NCBI RefSeq assembly: GCF_963678635.1
Contig: NW_026970741.1
Coordinates: forward strand, 1-64,000
Source: Symsagittifera roscoffensis
Taxonomy: Eukaryota > Xenacoelomorpha > Acoela > Convolutidae
Reading direction: 5' to 3'
Length of the DNA stretch: 64,000 nt
In this document: one piece after another, positions 1 to 12,714 of the stretch
Numbering within the stretch: the first letter of the stretch is position 1
Layout: each line of letters begins with the position of its first letter
Position numbers and translations under genes: made by a program
Notes under the pieces: model-generated
The model's database searches: none
What the model saw: the letters and a program-made list of their open reading frames with translations, nothing else
Told to the model about the DNA's origin: nothing

Positions 1-552
1 CCTGCAAGCAGCTTCAGTTTTAGTGAAAAATCCAAGAGAAAAAAAAACATATTCGAATGGAGATGTTGAACTTTGTGGAAGAAGAAAGTTATTTGAAACC
101 AGTGGAAAAAAGTTGTTTGCAAAAAAAACAAACTTACTCGTATCAATTCCTGATGTTCCAACTGCCGCTCAATTTCAACAAAAACGTTTTGCTTTCAAGA
201 AAAGCCGATAGAATTGAAAAAAGCAAGATACCTTGTTCCATTTTTTTTAAAAATTTTGTTCCCCCTCACGCTATACATATTTCAAGGTGACAATTTAGCG
301 TCTAGAAACGCATAAATAAAAGCAAATTGTTTGCTTCAATTTAAATTGGAACGATTCAATGCTTCGATTGCGCTTTTCAAAATCAAGTTAGTTACCACCA
401 AATTAACTCATTCGGTGTTATCAGAAGTATTCAGTCTTAGACGCCCGGCAATACTAAAATTCAAAAGGATATTATCTCGTGCGTAGTTAAGCAACAGAAA
501 AAAAGCTAAAAGAAACTCACGGAAACATTCACAGTGAAATAGATCATTTTTA
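1..552. other. intergenic, no gene seen
   Basis: AT-rich sequence with A and T runs. The short open frames here (up to 77 codons) have no recognisable composition or motif. Nothing was found that supports a gene. Confidence 0.6.
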
Positions 553-668
553 ATTTTGAGCTCTGGGCAACAATGAATTTCGAATGATAAAAAAATTCAA
601 CAAAAATTGCTAGTTAAAAAAATGAAAAATGGCCGGAGAAAAAAAACACCTTGAGCATATTTTTTGTC
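553..668 (+). repeat. R repeat, copy a (3' fragment)
   Basis: Fragment of a dispersed repeat, called R here. It contains a GCTAGTTAAAAA stretch followed by GGAGAAAAAAAACACC and GAGCATATTT. The same order occurs near 55.2 kb on the + strand and, inverted, near 47.4, 46.0 and 50.8 kb. Only the distal part of the repeat is present. The transposon class is unknown and no coding capacity was seen. Confidence 0.5.
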
Positions 669-1059
669 ATTTTTTTCGAAAATAAACAAAAAAAAATTGT
701 TTTCATAAATAAACGCTCAAAATAAAACGCACTACAAATTGTGGATTTGAAAACGCACTTGCAGTCTTATCGTTTATTTGGTCTAGAATAACCAATTTGT
801 CAAATGAATTGCTATTCTGAAGTTTTAACAAAAAATAAGAATTGAAATTGCTCGACCAATCAAAAACATTTCAACTAACCAGATTCAAGAAAAATTAACC
901 AAATTTTGAAACGACAAACGAATTGGTTTGATTTTGACCAGTATAACTTTTGCATACTGTTAATCGCAAAAAAAACCTTTTAAATTTTTTTTATAACTTA
1001 AGAGATAATTGAAACAATTAAGACCATACTAAAGTCTTTGAAAAATTGTTCACTCAACC
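669..1059. other. intergenic, nothing recognised
   Basis: AT-rich spacer with poly-A and poly-T runs. No gene or repeat boundary can be supported. Confidence 0.5.
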
Positions 1060-1320
1060 GTTTTTTTTTTGCTCCGAGTTTCGAAAAAACTGCGGAATAT
1101 TTATGCTTGGGTGTTTTTCATTATCGTATCAAATATTATGTGTATCGTTTATCGTTCATTGTGTCATTATCGTTTCAATTATTATGATTATATTTTTCAT
1201 GATTCAATTTTAGACAGTTTAACTGAACGTTTTTGACAGGAAATTTTGAGGGTTTGAAAATGGCTTATTTGGCCAATTTGGGATGATTAACGCGCAACAT
1301 ATTGTGTTCTTATAATGAGT
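1060..1320 (-). repeat. R repeat, copy b (degenerate)
   Basis: Inverted, degenerate copy of R. It holds the end-type sequence CGGAATATTTATGCTTGGGTG and, about 130 bases on, GGTTTGAAAATGGC with TTGGCCAATTTGGG. Both blocks are matched in the same order near 50.8-51.0 kb. The middle contains a local run of ATTATCGTTTC-like repeats. Confidence 0.45.
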
Positions 1321-2140
1321 AGGAGGTGGATTAATGGGTATCAATAAGAACTGAGGCAAGTAGTTTAGTCTTTTCTTATGAGAATAAGAGACCTTGAAGT
1401 CATCCATTGTACTCTAAATTAGCGTGTGGGGGGATTGAAGAAAAAAAATTATTTTTAAAAGAATATAATTCATCAGTTTTTTCAGCCAAAATTTTCTAAT
1501 TGGGCTAAACGTGCATTCAAAACATTGAAGGCTTTGTCAAAAAACGAGCAATTTTGTACAAAACACAAAAGTTAAGTAGCTGTTCTTTTGTCATGTTTGA
1601 AGTTAAATACTGGTATGTTTTTAATTTTTATCAAATGCATTTTGGAAATTGACAGAAATATGAATGGCATCATGTGCATAAATCGCAATTTATTTTCTTC
1701 ATGATCAAAAATTGAATAAATTTCTGTAGCCGCCTTTTGTTTCGCTCAAATATGTACCTTTATTACTGGCATCTTTTCCTGAACAATTTAAGTTTGTTTG
1801 ATTTTAATTTACGCTTACTTGAAATCAAAAGCAAAAATAATGATAGCTTTTGAATGAAATTTCGCATTGAAACTAACATTTTCATATATTCCCAATTCAA
1901 TAGAACAAGCACATACTTTTAGTTTTCTGTGAAGGTATGTTGGAAATTAGTCCGAAGAAAATTTTTCATAACTGTTCAAAACAAAAATTTTATATTTTAA
2001 AAAACTCAAAAATAAAGATAAATTGTCCAACAAAAAACAGAAAAATTTTATGTCATCGAAATAATTTTCACCAAACTTCCTGTTCTTCGGTCTCGAAATT
2101 GGAAAAACTCAGACCCATTTTTTCCGACCTTGAAACATAA
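1321..2140. other. intergenic, nothing recognised
   Basis: AT-rich sequence without supported features. A 67-codon frame from 1937 is Lys/Asn-rich and looks random. Confidence 0.5.
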
Positions 2141-2340
2141 TTTGACCACTTCGGAGATTTTTTTTGGGACCAAAACATTTTGCAACGAACACGTTTTACG
2201 CCATAGTTTCTTCTCATTTCTTCAAAAAAAGAGACCAAATTTTACCACCTCGGAGATTTTTTGTGGGAGTCAAAATATTTTGCAACGAACGCGCCTTACG
2301 CTATAGTTTCTTCTCATGTCGGTCAAAAAATTCTAAAATG
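2141..2340 (+). repeat. two-copy tandem repeat, period about 100 bp
   Basis: Two adjacent units share TTTGCAACGAAC, a TTACGC(C/T)ATAGTTTC stretch and TTCTTCTCAT. Equivalent positions are offset by 99-100 bases (2152 and 2251; 2201 and 2301). The two units have diverged by scattered substitutions. No function is apparent. Confidence 0.75.
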
Positions 2341-5300
2341 GGAGCTATCATATTTTATATCAGTTTTTTTTAGTAATTCAAAAAAAACGTGTCATAAATT
2401 TGAACCGCACAATTCTGTGCTTTAAGCAAGTGAATTCCAGTTAAAATTTTTAAATATGCTCCAAAATTGAAGAACTTTGTCGGTAGACTCGGTATCAACA
2501 GTTGGGCAAATAATCCAACATCTATCGTAAAACTCAGCTTCGATAATAATGCATTTTGACTGTTCATCAACAAATATTACAACGAATTGAAATTGAGCCA
2601 ACAAATAGAGGTAGGAAATTTCCAAAAAAAAATTTCAACAGATTTTGAAAAAAAAGTGAAAAAAGAACATCGACAAGTTTTTTTGAAGCAAAATTACGAG
2701 GCACCACTGTGCACTTGATAGACACAAATTTCGGTGTGGGTAATTCACTGAACCCAGAGACAAGTTTGTAAATGTGTTAGAATGTTGTCGATACGATCAA
2801 AAGAAACGCACGAATAAAGATCATCGGTTTGGGTAATCCGATTTTAACCTAATGAATAGTTCAAAACAATATGCTTCTAATGAAAAAATATTTTTCTTTG
2901 CTCGTTGAAAATTACAATATAGTTCTCATAAAATGTTCTTTGATAATTGCGGTCATTTTTATGCAATCTTGGTGCGCTTGTGCCCTTAATCACGTGACAT
3001 CTAAAAATTATTTATCCATGAGTAGCCAAATTTGTCTATAATTTATTTTTCAAGTAGAAAAAAATACTCGAAAAATTTCGGTTTTTTAATTCATTTTAGC
3101 GCTTTTTATTCAAAAACGTGAATTATCGAAAATCAAAAGACTTGTTCTTTTTTCAAAAAAGAACATTTCATCATTTTGTCAATTTTTTCTTGAAATATGA
3201 AATTGCACAAAATACCTATTTTCTGGGAAAAAATCAGAAGTTTTTCAACAATTTATAATTTTCGGTCGCGGGATGTTTTTTAGTCTTCTGTTTCCTTATT
3301 GAATCATATTACGTTAGTCCTTTCGAGTTCAAAGATCAAGATCATAAAATATGATCTCAAAAAGGAACACTACGTGTTGGCGAAGACGACAAAAGTTTAT
3401 GGAGATAGCATCAACCCAAATCCTCTTGAACTATGTATCCGAATTAGGATGAATGAATAATAAAAAATTCCAAGTCCCGTAAAAACAGTAACAGTTACCA
3501 TCTGAGACCAATTTATTGCACTATTTTGTATATTTAAAACTACATCATGCTTGAGCAGTTCAAGCATACATCAAAAATATGTTTCGGCGACAAATCCATT
3601 TTTACATCTTCACAAATATGGGTTCGTGAAATCGTTTGTCTGCGCTGATTAATTTGTTATGGATAATTTGAATCGGATTATTTGAGCCACGCATAATTAA
3701 ATTTTGTATCACTTTTCCTGTTACACTGAGCACGTCGATAATCGCATTAATTTTTGTAGATTCATTTTTTGTGGGGTTTTCAATGCAGCAGGATGTCAAT
3801 CAAACGCAAACGGATTTCCAAAAAGCCTGAAAACCCAGAATAATTTTGCTCACATCAATAGTCGCTTATTTTCTTTTCATTTTATATTTGCCAATGGCGT
3901 AAAAAGCGCTCTGAAAGTCGATATCTTTCCACTGACCTCTCCTTATGATTTTAAAAAATATAATTCAAACCTCGAAATATTGACAGAGGCAAGAAAAGAA
4001 AATGGCGTGACGCCCCGGTGCAGGTTATTTTGAGCATTCTCTGCGGGTCAGCCCTAGTTAAATTACCCTTTCTACCCTCAGGGTGCGGTTTGCTAACTGC
4101 AGAAAAGGGGAGCAGCGATTGTTGAGTTTTTGGCTCGAATAAAAAGGTAATTATCGATTATGATGTCCAGAAATTGGGGAAACCTGCAAGAAAACATTTT
4201 GCGTGTGTAGATGCACCTGTCGTGCTTAGTGAACCGAAGATTATTGCACGCAATCGTATACTTTTAATTCAACCTTTTCACATTCATATATTCAACTAGC
4301 CTTAATAATGCCTAATCATTTGCATATGAAATCGATATACTCATCGGGCTGGTCAAAACGGCACTGCACTTTGTCTTGAATTTCATGACAAATTATCCAT
4401 CCACATCTCAGTTGCAAGGTTGGATATTTTCACTATGTTTTCCACCAATAATCATGAAAAATATTTTAAAAATACTTTGAAAAAAGTGGGCATTTTTAGT
4501 TTTATGGGCAATTACTTTCGAAACTGCTGTTCTTTTGTTCAAAAAGTGGTCGATAAACAAAATTGGCATACAGATTGGAGAAACATTTGTAGACACATTT
4601 CAATGGCAACCGAGTTTTTAGGTAGTTTTCATCAAATTAATAGGGGGATTTTTCAAATAATTTGATTTTCCGGCTTAATGAACAGAAACAATCCGCCTGT
4701 TTGGCTTTTTGACTTCAAATGTCCCATTTTTTTATCGGAGCTTGACTTTAACGAGTCTGATTTCAGTTGACTTTCATCCCATCAATCAAGCCCAGTCAAT
4801 TATTCTAGTTTCAGAATAACGACATCTATAAGCTGCCTCAGGGTTTTTCAGTTGTTTTGTGTCCAAATTTCTCCGTAATTTCTGACTTATTTTCCCCAAA
4901 TTACCTGCTGGAAAAGTCATAAGCTAATGCATTCTTACGCAATTTGCCCGGTGGGCGCAGAGAACTTCTTGGCAGGTAAGGTCTGCGCTGATCTGCTAGT
5001 TGGTCGTTTTTTCGAACTGATTATGTGTGCGAGTGAATTAGTCGACATGTACAGGATTATCCTTCAAAAATTAAGACCCTCTGCTTAGACAATAGGTTCA
5101 TATTTTATATTACTTTTTTTCACTCGTCTGAAACGCACCTCAAAAACAGGGCTAATCTTTTCGTTATGAAGCTCGAACATGATCCCATTTTATTGAAAAT
5201 TATATTTCAAAAAATGTATTGATTATATTAGTGGATACAAAAATGATTTTGTCACTAAGGTAAGTTTTTTTTCAGTTATCTCTTTTGTTATGTAACGCAG

Positions 5301-5554
5301 GCAACTAACACGACAAGTGATCGTTGTTTAACGGGTGTTATGGGAAAAAAAAGCACAAAAAGCTCTTCGTTTTCTCTTTTGTTTCATACAGAGGTCACGT
5401 GGGCATGAGAACAGACCAAGTTATTTCCGTTTCTGGGAGGCGCATTTCCGCTTTATTATGCACGCACCTTATACATTACAAATATTGCTGAGCTTCTGTA
5501 TTTTCAAAGCTAATAGAAAAGAGAACCAAAAAAGCAAGTACATACAGATTTAGT
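2341..5554. other. intergenic, no gene seen
   Basis: About 3.2 kb of AT-rich sequence. The longest open frame (3704-4033, 109 codons) has mixed composition and no motif I recognise. No exon with convincing splice borders and coding bias was found. Confidence 0.5.
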
Positions 5555-5995
5555 GCATGGGGAGGGGCAGGCTGGGTAGGGAAATCAACCTTGACCCCTC
5601 CCCCCTTCCCACCCCCAGGGATTTTTTCAGATACCTCAGGGATTCGGGCCCCTTGTTACCTAAAAGGTTCTCTTTGGAAACTATTTAACGGCATCTATTT
5701 GCAGTCTACCGGTCGTAAATGTTTTTAAAGGCGCCTTTGGCGCTAACTTTATAAACTAACTTTGAAGGGAAAGCGCGCCAAGTAAAGCTAAGCGTAATTT
5801 TTTTGGCCAAAATCCTCCTAAAACATGTCCAAAACAGCATTTCCGGTTTGTTTTAAAATGTTCACAGCGGCACAGAAAAATTTGGCCAAGTAGGTTCCTT
5901 ATAATGTTTTGGGATAACTTAGAAAATCCATGTAGTCGATCTAAAATAATTTTGGAAAATCGGACAAATCCCCCTCTCCCCTCCTAAGTAAAGGT
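5555..5995. mobile_element. G/C-ended non-autonomous DNA element (probable MITE)
   Basis: The left side is G/C-rich (GGGGAGGGGCAGGCTGGG, then CCCCTCCCCCC) and the right side ends in CCCCCTCTCCCCTCC. The interior carries AAAGGCGCCTTTGGCGC followed by a GGCCAAAATCCTCC stretch. The same palindrome, followed by similar interior sequence, occurs in the hAT-like MITE at 30.4-30.8 kb, so the two are probably related. Exact ends and target duplication were not found. Confidence 0.45.
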
Positions 5996-7599
5996 CTAAA
6001 AGCAGTGACTCCAACACTGCAACATCCAAAGTCACTAGTATCACCTCTAGTACAAGTTTATGACGCCCATTTTGACACTATACTTTTCTATAGGTTTCTT
6101 CAGCACCATCAGATACCAATTTTGAGTGAAGTGGGGGTTCCGAAGTATCGCGTTTTTTGGCCAAAACCCTTCAAAAACTGCCAAAAATATGCTTTCAACA
6201 GTTAATTTTCAAGGAGGCGCAGTTTTCCTCTGGAAAAATTCCTAGGTGCGCTCCTGTGTAAAACATTGCTGGTTTGAGTTACACTTCTGCTTTATGAATA
6301 AACAGCTTTCAGGTTGAATCAAGGTCTGCGAATGGGAAGCGGGTTTTCAATTGAAGAAAGACTAGTCGATATTATCTATGGCAGCCATATTAATGTTTCT
6401 CGCACTCTGGAAAAACGTTGCAAGCATTTCTTCAGTTGTGTCAAAAATTGGTAGCGATTCCTTGTCAAACTTTTCAGACAGAGTAGAAAGTGAGCTTTTT
6501 TGAAGAGGACGATATAATTTTCCCGATGTTAATCTACCTTCTCATAAACCCGGTTAATTTTTGAATAATTTTTTAAAATTGTAGCAATCAAATTACGAGT
6601 TACTTGAAATGAAAGCGATTAGTTATGCAAATCCCAAACCGGAGTGTCACGGATAAAGAAAGATTATGACGGAATAATGTTGTCTAAAATGTCATAATTA
6701 TCGATAATGGACGCAATTTTAGACCATGAGTTTTCATTAATGATTTATTTTCATAAAAAAACCTTATCTCCTCAAATCCATTATAATATTATCAGCCATT
6801 TAAAGCCCATTTTAATTGATTATAACATCTAATTATTTGCTAAGCTTGCAACAACTTCTGCTATACATATTAACTACTTACGTCAATTTGACTGAAAAAA
6901 AAACAATAACAAAAAACTAAAACACAACAGGAGACAAAGCTCCTCCCAATTTTCAATTGTCGATACTATGAATGAAGGTAATCAAATTGTTTCATGATGA
7001 AAAAAATGACAAAAAAAAACAACCAAAAGGTTTATTTTTGGCACTGTTTTTCGACTTTCAATTTCAATTATCCCAGCTGAAAAGTAATAATCAAAATACC
7101 TCTAGTGATATCATACCAAAACTATTGAAGTACTGATTCGAATGACATTCAAAAACACCAATTAAATGTCCCATGTCGACAAAAACCAGTTTGAAAAATT
7201 TGCTTCCAATTGCAATTTCGAGCCCGATAAAATAATTATTTTTGTTCCACAAACCCAGATTCATTCAACATTATGATAAAATTGTTATATGATAAACACC
7301 CTTGGTTTTTTTGTTTTGCTTTTTGTTTTTGTCTTTGTTATGCTTTTAACTTTGATGCCAAATGTAGTCTATTGTGCCCAAATTTCTCATTTTCTAAGGT
7401 TTCGTTCAGTTCCCATAAAAAAAGAAACACTTTGAAACAATTACAAAAATGAAAAAAAAAACTTGTAATAGTTTTTTCTAACTAATGTGTTCGGAACTTT
7501 CTGTGTTACTGGCCCAGTATCCGACTATTTTTGTTCCTTTTGTAAATAGAAAATTTTAAAAGTCGATCGACCGAAAGCTGGTGTCGTAAATAGTATCAA
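5996..7599. other. intergenic, nothing firm
   Basis: AT-rich. A partial echo of the preceding element (TTTTTTGGCCAAAACCCTTC) lies near 6150, so a second degraded copy may be present. No gene was seen. Confidence 0.4.
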
Positions 7600-8085
7600 A
7601 GGGGGACATATTGGGTTGGAAGGGGGACGAAACCCTGAGGAAAAGAAACGTCGCTTCTTTTCGGATATCCCCCCCCCTAAATAAAAAAAAATGAAAATTT
7701 TTCTTTCAAAGTTTGACTAATTTTCCTTAAAAACGCAGGGCTGATATCTCGAGCGTTAAATCAAGCTAGAAACTGGCCAAAAAAATTGAACTGATCGACA
7801 ATTAAAAACTTATTTAGCATCCTTTTAAGGAAATTTATGCTCAGAAAATTGGCAAAAATTGGAGAAAAAAGTCAGTCTGAGGCTCAATTAATGGTTCAAT
7901 TATGTAAAATGGCTCGTTTTACTAGTCTCATAATAATATATTGAATTTTCTAGGAACAGTGTCTGAATTATATAAAAAAATTAGCATTTCATTTTTTCGT
8001 AATTTAGGGGGGTATAACCGAAAAGACTCGAAACGTCCACCCGTTCCCTTACCAAAACACCCCCCCCCCCTGAGTGAAGATCTAA
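7600..8085. mobile_element. long terminal-inverted-repeat element (MITE-like)
   Basis: The two ends are imperfect inverted repeats of roughly 50-85 bases. On the left, AAGGGGGACGA leads to CTTTTCGGATATCCCCCCCC and CTAAAT. On the right, AATTTAGGGGGGTATAACCG leads to AAAAGACTCGAAACG and a C tract. The interior of about 310 bp is AT-rich and non-coding. I could not define the target duplication, so the class is unknown. Confidence 0.6.
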
Positions 8086-8324
8086 CCTAGTGGTGAACAA
8101 AACCAATTTTTAAAATAAAGGTAAACCAAAAAATCAGCCTCAATTTGACCGCCGAGGCCGTATGGCCGCTCCTCTGAATTGATTCGGTTTAGACTCATAG
8201 GTGCAGTATATATGATTGCAATCGTTGAGTACCCGCACCGAAGTTTCATGGATAAAAGTCGATTATAAGGATTTTTGTTGACTAAATTGTTGTCTATACA
8301 ATCAATTATCATGGCAAATTTAGA

Positions 8325-8445
8325 CAACGTAATGGATTTTTAATCCATTTTAATCGATTATTTTTGAAAAATAAAAATCCATTAAAATCCATTATAATCG
8401 ATTATAATTCATTTTTGCTTTCAATATAATGGATTGTTTTTTTTT
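8325..8445. repeat. AT palindrome cluster (TTATAATCGATTATAA type)
   Basis: A short stretch packed with variants of ATCCATTATAATCGATTATAA and its complement. Similar clusters lie at 47.08-47.31 kb and, in a TTTAAATCGATTT form, near 20.05 and 27.02 kb. Self-complementary. Function unknown. Confidence 0.6.
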
Positions 8446-8888
8446 GTACATGAAATCCATGAGAATTATAATCTCTGCTGGTTTGTCTCTTTCATATGGC
8501 GCTCTAGGCGTCATCATATCCAAAGTGAGTTTTATTCTAACACTCATCCGTGAGTTCAGCCACTCATAAATGGCTCAGAAGTATTTAATTAAATATCTAT
8601 TTAGTCATTGTTATGGTAAAACAAGTACTTTTTATCGAACTTCAGCTTCAGCTGCTTCCTTTGGTATATTCAGCAAAACGTTGAAGCTTCCCGATCGAGG
8701 AAACTTACTTTTTCCTTTGTTTCTCATTGATGCATAATTGCCTCGTCTTTCCATACAAAGCATCTAAAATTGTATTTTAGTTGACTACGTTTATCTTTGC
8801 AAAAAACTTTTTGTTACCAAGAAAAGTGAAAATTTTGCAGAAAAATTTGAAAGTCGTTTTCAAAATTAACTTAATTTTTTTTTAAATA
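8446..8888. other. intergenic, nothing recognised
   Basis: AT-rich sequence between the palindrome cluster and the first block A copy. No feature is supported. Confidence 0.5.
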
Positions 8889-10590
8889 CAGAAACTAAGG
8901 AGTCGCCACTTCTGCATGTAAAATTTTTGCTACTTGAAAATTTGACTTTTCTGTGTTAGAAAACGTGGTCGTAGCCGTTGACGCAGATCTTTCCGCAACC
9001 CGTGTTTTTGAAAAGGGTTGAAATCTCAGTTTTGAAAAGGTATTTTTCGAGGTATCAAAAATAGGAAAAAATGGAAAATATGAAAAAAATACGAAAAAAA
9101 ACTAATATTTTCCAAAGTGCCTTTTAAAAATTTAGAAAAAATCATATCACATACATTTTAAGAAATGCTTATCTATCGAACAAAAATGCTTCAAATTAAA
9201 AATAAAAAAACTGAAATTCTGGAAAAAACACAGCTTGAGAATCCTACCAGATAAAATAAATTGCTTTTAAAAAGAACAGAACATCAGCCGACAGAAATCA
9301 GCACAAAAACTACATAAAAAAATTTAATTGAAAAGGTTAAATACTATCTCAAAAGAAGTAAGAAATAATCTTATTTGGATTTCCAAAAAGTTGATCATGT
9401 CAGCAGAATTGAGCATGTCACCAGAATTTGTTAGAAAAATTGTTTAAGGGGAAAAGTCTAGTTCTCGATTACAAGTCACCTGGAACCTGATCTAAACTAT
9501 ATTTTATGATTGGATAAATTAGATATTTTACCACTGTAAAGTATTTAAAATTAACCAATCATGATCCATCTAACTAACAACCCACTTATTTGTAAGAGCT
9601 GAAATTATTTGTAATTTCAGCACCAGAGAGATTTGAATTTAACTTAGAAATTAGTTGTCTCTCCAAGAGAACTTCAGCAGCCGCAACAAACCAGTATACC
9701 CTAGATCTATTGAGCCTAGCAGAGACTAGTTAAACACCCTGAGACTAGAAAGTATAAGAGTAAGATTAGGATCGGTATTAGACTAAGAAGTTGCACGAAT
9801 CTATCCGGCCGAAAATAAGATAGCGTGACGAGCAGACGGTGTACCCTATCCGAAATTACTCTATGAGTTAACCACATCGGGCATAACTCACACCTGTTAT
9901 CGCAAATGAAATAATCATATTGATGAAAAAATATATATATATAGTAATCATATGATTCATAATCATAACAAGAAGTATGAACACAGGGGCAATACCAATA
10001 ATACCACTCTGTGAAATGAAATTTGAAAAAAGTACTAATCAAATAACAACCACATATTTTTTCTTTTTTAACAAGTTTTCAAATTTTTCACAATCAGTCA
10101 TAATTCATCTATCGTATTACATGTTGCAGCTCATTAGAAAAAAACTCAAAATACAAATGCACATTCTATTTGCAAGAAAAAGGACTTTATTTCTCCTAGA
10201 TAGAAATATAGTTTCATATAGTTTAATAAATTTCTCCATTTATTGCTATCCTGTAACTAAGTGTAATATGAAAAGAAAAAGAATGTTATTAAAATACCCG
10301 AAAATTTTCAATTCCATGAAAAACTTTTCACCTCAAGCCACAGACATTTGTCGACCCATGCCTCCACGCTACGTAATAAAAACAGTGGCAGGAACTTGAT
10401 ATGCTAAAAAGTAAACCGACGATGAGTTCTGTAAGCAGTCTAGTACCAGATTGCATTAACGTTGTTTAGTGCAAGATAAATAATAATGCTTTTAATTTTA
10501 AAAAATTGTCGACTTTCGGCTTGGGTCAAATACTTCCAGGCACAAACCAAGCGTCAGAGCCCTCGAAATCAGTCTAAGCTAAATCAAAAT
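8889..10590 (+). repeat. block A copy 1 (interrupted by a solo LTR)
   Basis: First and most divergent copy of a roughly 1.3-kb repeat unit. It starts at CAGAAACTAAGGAGTC and ends near GCACAAACCAAGCGTCAGAG. Subtracting the 410-bp insertion at 9481-9890 leaves about 1.29 kb, close to the 1,297-bp spacing of later copies. A + strand frame of 140 codons (9977-10399) ends in a stretch shared with the other copies, but it has no known motif and starts in non-conserved sequence. I treat it as incidental. Confidence 0.8.
9481..9890. mobile_element. solo LTR fossil of an LTR retrotransposon
   Basis: A 410-bp insertion that starts with TG (TGGAACCTGATC) and ends with CA (GCATAACTCA). It is flanked by the direct 4-bp duplication CACC at 9477-9480 and 9891-9894. 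Sibling block A copies show the uninterrupted site GTCACCTGTTATCGC at about 15190 and 16490. A TATAAGAG motif lies near 9755. The TG...CA ends and 4-bp duplication fit a Ty3/Gypsy-like LTR. It is a lone LTR with no internal region. Confidence 0.75.
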
Positions 10591-12299
10591 CCTCAGAAAA
10601 TTGTAGAGTTTTGTAGCGCCACCCAAAAAGTAGTATCCAGTCACTAATTCACTAAAACAAACACAAATACAACTATTTTAATTAGTTATCGGAACAAAAA
10701 AAACGGATTGGAAGAAATATGATCATGTAAACACTTCTCTGAAAAATTATTCAGAATTGATGATACAAATACACATTTCCCCTCAAGCGAATAGTTTATA
10801 GATACTGAAGCTTATTATGATAACGTCTCCGATGGGAAATATGAGGAATTAACAATCTGAGAATCATTCAATTTGTAAACATAAAGATAACATAAACCTT
10901 GACTTGAAATTAGTTTTTCTTCTACATTATTTGATAAAAGCCACCGAAAAAGAAACTTTGCTTATTATTTTGCTAGTTATCACCATCTCAAAAACTGCAA
11001 AACACTAACATCATATTGAGACTGTATTAATTACTCTGTGCGGTGAAAAATAGTTGGTGCATTTCTCTGGGAGAAAAAAGTAATTAGTTTTTCTGACTAG
11101 CTGTTTTCCCTGCTGAAAGTTTATTTGATAAAAGAAACGATATTATTTTTATTACAAGAAGCTGGAACACTGAGCAATAGATTTTTTTCTTGATATGCGC
11201 GTAATTGATTACAATTCCTTAGTTTTTTTAATTTTTTTTTTTGCTACGGTCTATATTTATTTGTCAAAGAGCTGCAAATGAAATGCAAACTACGTCTTAG
11301 AATTTGTAACTTAAAAGATTCTAATGTTAAAAAAAAATCAACATCCTCTCTATATTAAAGGATATCCTTGAAGCTTTTAATCGATCATGCACACTTCAAT
11401 ATAATTGGGTTACATTTTGAAACTGAAGTTGTGCTTCGGGTGAAATTCAGGCAAGTCGATTCACTTAGTCTACCGGAAACGAACCTCTACTAAAAAGCTC
11501 ACGTTACTAGTTGTATTTCCTTTGGTCCATACCTTTAATTCTAAAGATCATTTCAACACCTTTAGACCATAGCTAGCCATGTAAGATTTTCTATCGAGGT
11601 TCTTATTTTAATTTCCATAAAAAACCGTAAGCTTTTGATTGATATCGCGGTCTTTTTAATGGTCCGCCTTTGAGGGAACAATTGTCTTTTAAATTTAACA
11701 AATTTAACTTGCATTCAGCTTTTGTTCACAAAATCATAAAATTGCGATTCACGTCAGTTTTTCAACAGAATGATTATCGTCACCGCGTTGATTTTGCGAC
11801 ATATTTCCGCGATTCTGTTGGTCTCCAAATTTTTTTTCAAGACACTCCCTCAATTTTAACTTTTAAACAGATACTTGATTCAGCTGTGTTTTACTTCTTT
11901 TGATATCCGTTCTCTCTTCATCAATTTATTACACAGGATCTAGTTAGCATCTTTTTGAGAGCAACGCCCCTAAAAAATTCCCAAAACCCATTGAGTGTGA
12001 ACTAGCACACGCAAAGTTTACTTTTATTCCGTTTTTTGAAAGAAAACGTGTTTACTTAACTTGAATTTTAGGTTACTAGCCAAAAGTGGAATTAATTTTA
12101 AGATCAAACCATCTTGTTGACAAAACCATTTCATCTAAATCTCAAAAAAAAATAGCGGCCATTTTTGATGATCGAAATTACTTTTCAACTAAAACCAAAT
12201 TTAGTTCAACTGTCTAATAAAGTCTTTAGAGCTAGAAAGTGGCGTCCTTGCGTTTTTTGAGGAGTCCAGTTAGGATTTGATGGCTTGTCAAAATTTTCC
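10591..12299. other. spacer inside the repeat domain
   Basis: AT-rich sequence unique within the window, between block A copy 1 and the first composite unit. A 77-codon frame (11670-11903) shows no recognisable motif. No gene was seen. Confidence 0.5.
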
Positions 12300-12434
12300 G
12301 CATTTTTTTGGTAAGAAGCCTGGAGCCGCCTTCGACGTTTTCATTCAATAGGTTAGAAGCCTAATAATATCTTACAAAAAGAAAATGTGAAGCCTATATA
12401 TATGTTTTCCGTTTTTAATTGTGCTTCCTATGGT

Positions 12435-12690
12435 AGACCATGCCGCGACGAACATTTCGATCATGCCGCGACTATTTTTTCGACCACGCCGCGACTAATT
12501 TTTTCACGATGCTGCAATTAATTTTTTGGTTATGTCGCGACTAAATTTTCGACCATACCGCGAATAACTCTTCAACAATGCCGCGATTAATTTTTCAAAC
12601 ATGTAGCTACTAACTTTTCGACCAAACTGCAACTAAATTTTCGACTAAGCCGCGACTAATTTTTCAACCTGGTCGCGATATAATCTTCGA
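12435..12690 (+). repeat. minisatellite in unit 1, block B
   Basis: About ten degenerate units, 23-24 bp long, of the type GACCATGCCGCGACTAATTT plus TTC. GC-rich cores (GCCGCGAC) alternate with T runs. Equivalent tracts sit in every block B copy and vary in length. Confidence 0.85.
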
Positions 12691-12714
12691 TTTTGTGGCT
12701 ATGTATAATGTTCT

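Noticed and set aside
3704-4033. 109-codon + strand frame
   Set aside because: No domain, no splice context, and composition typical of the flanking non-coding DNA.
9716-10042. 108-codon - strand frame
   Set aside because: It spans the junction of the solo LTR and block A and is absent from sibling block A copies.
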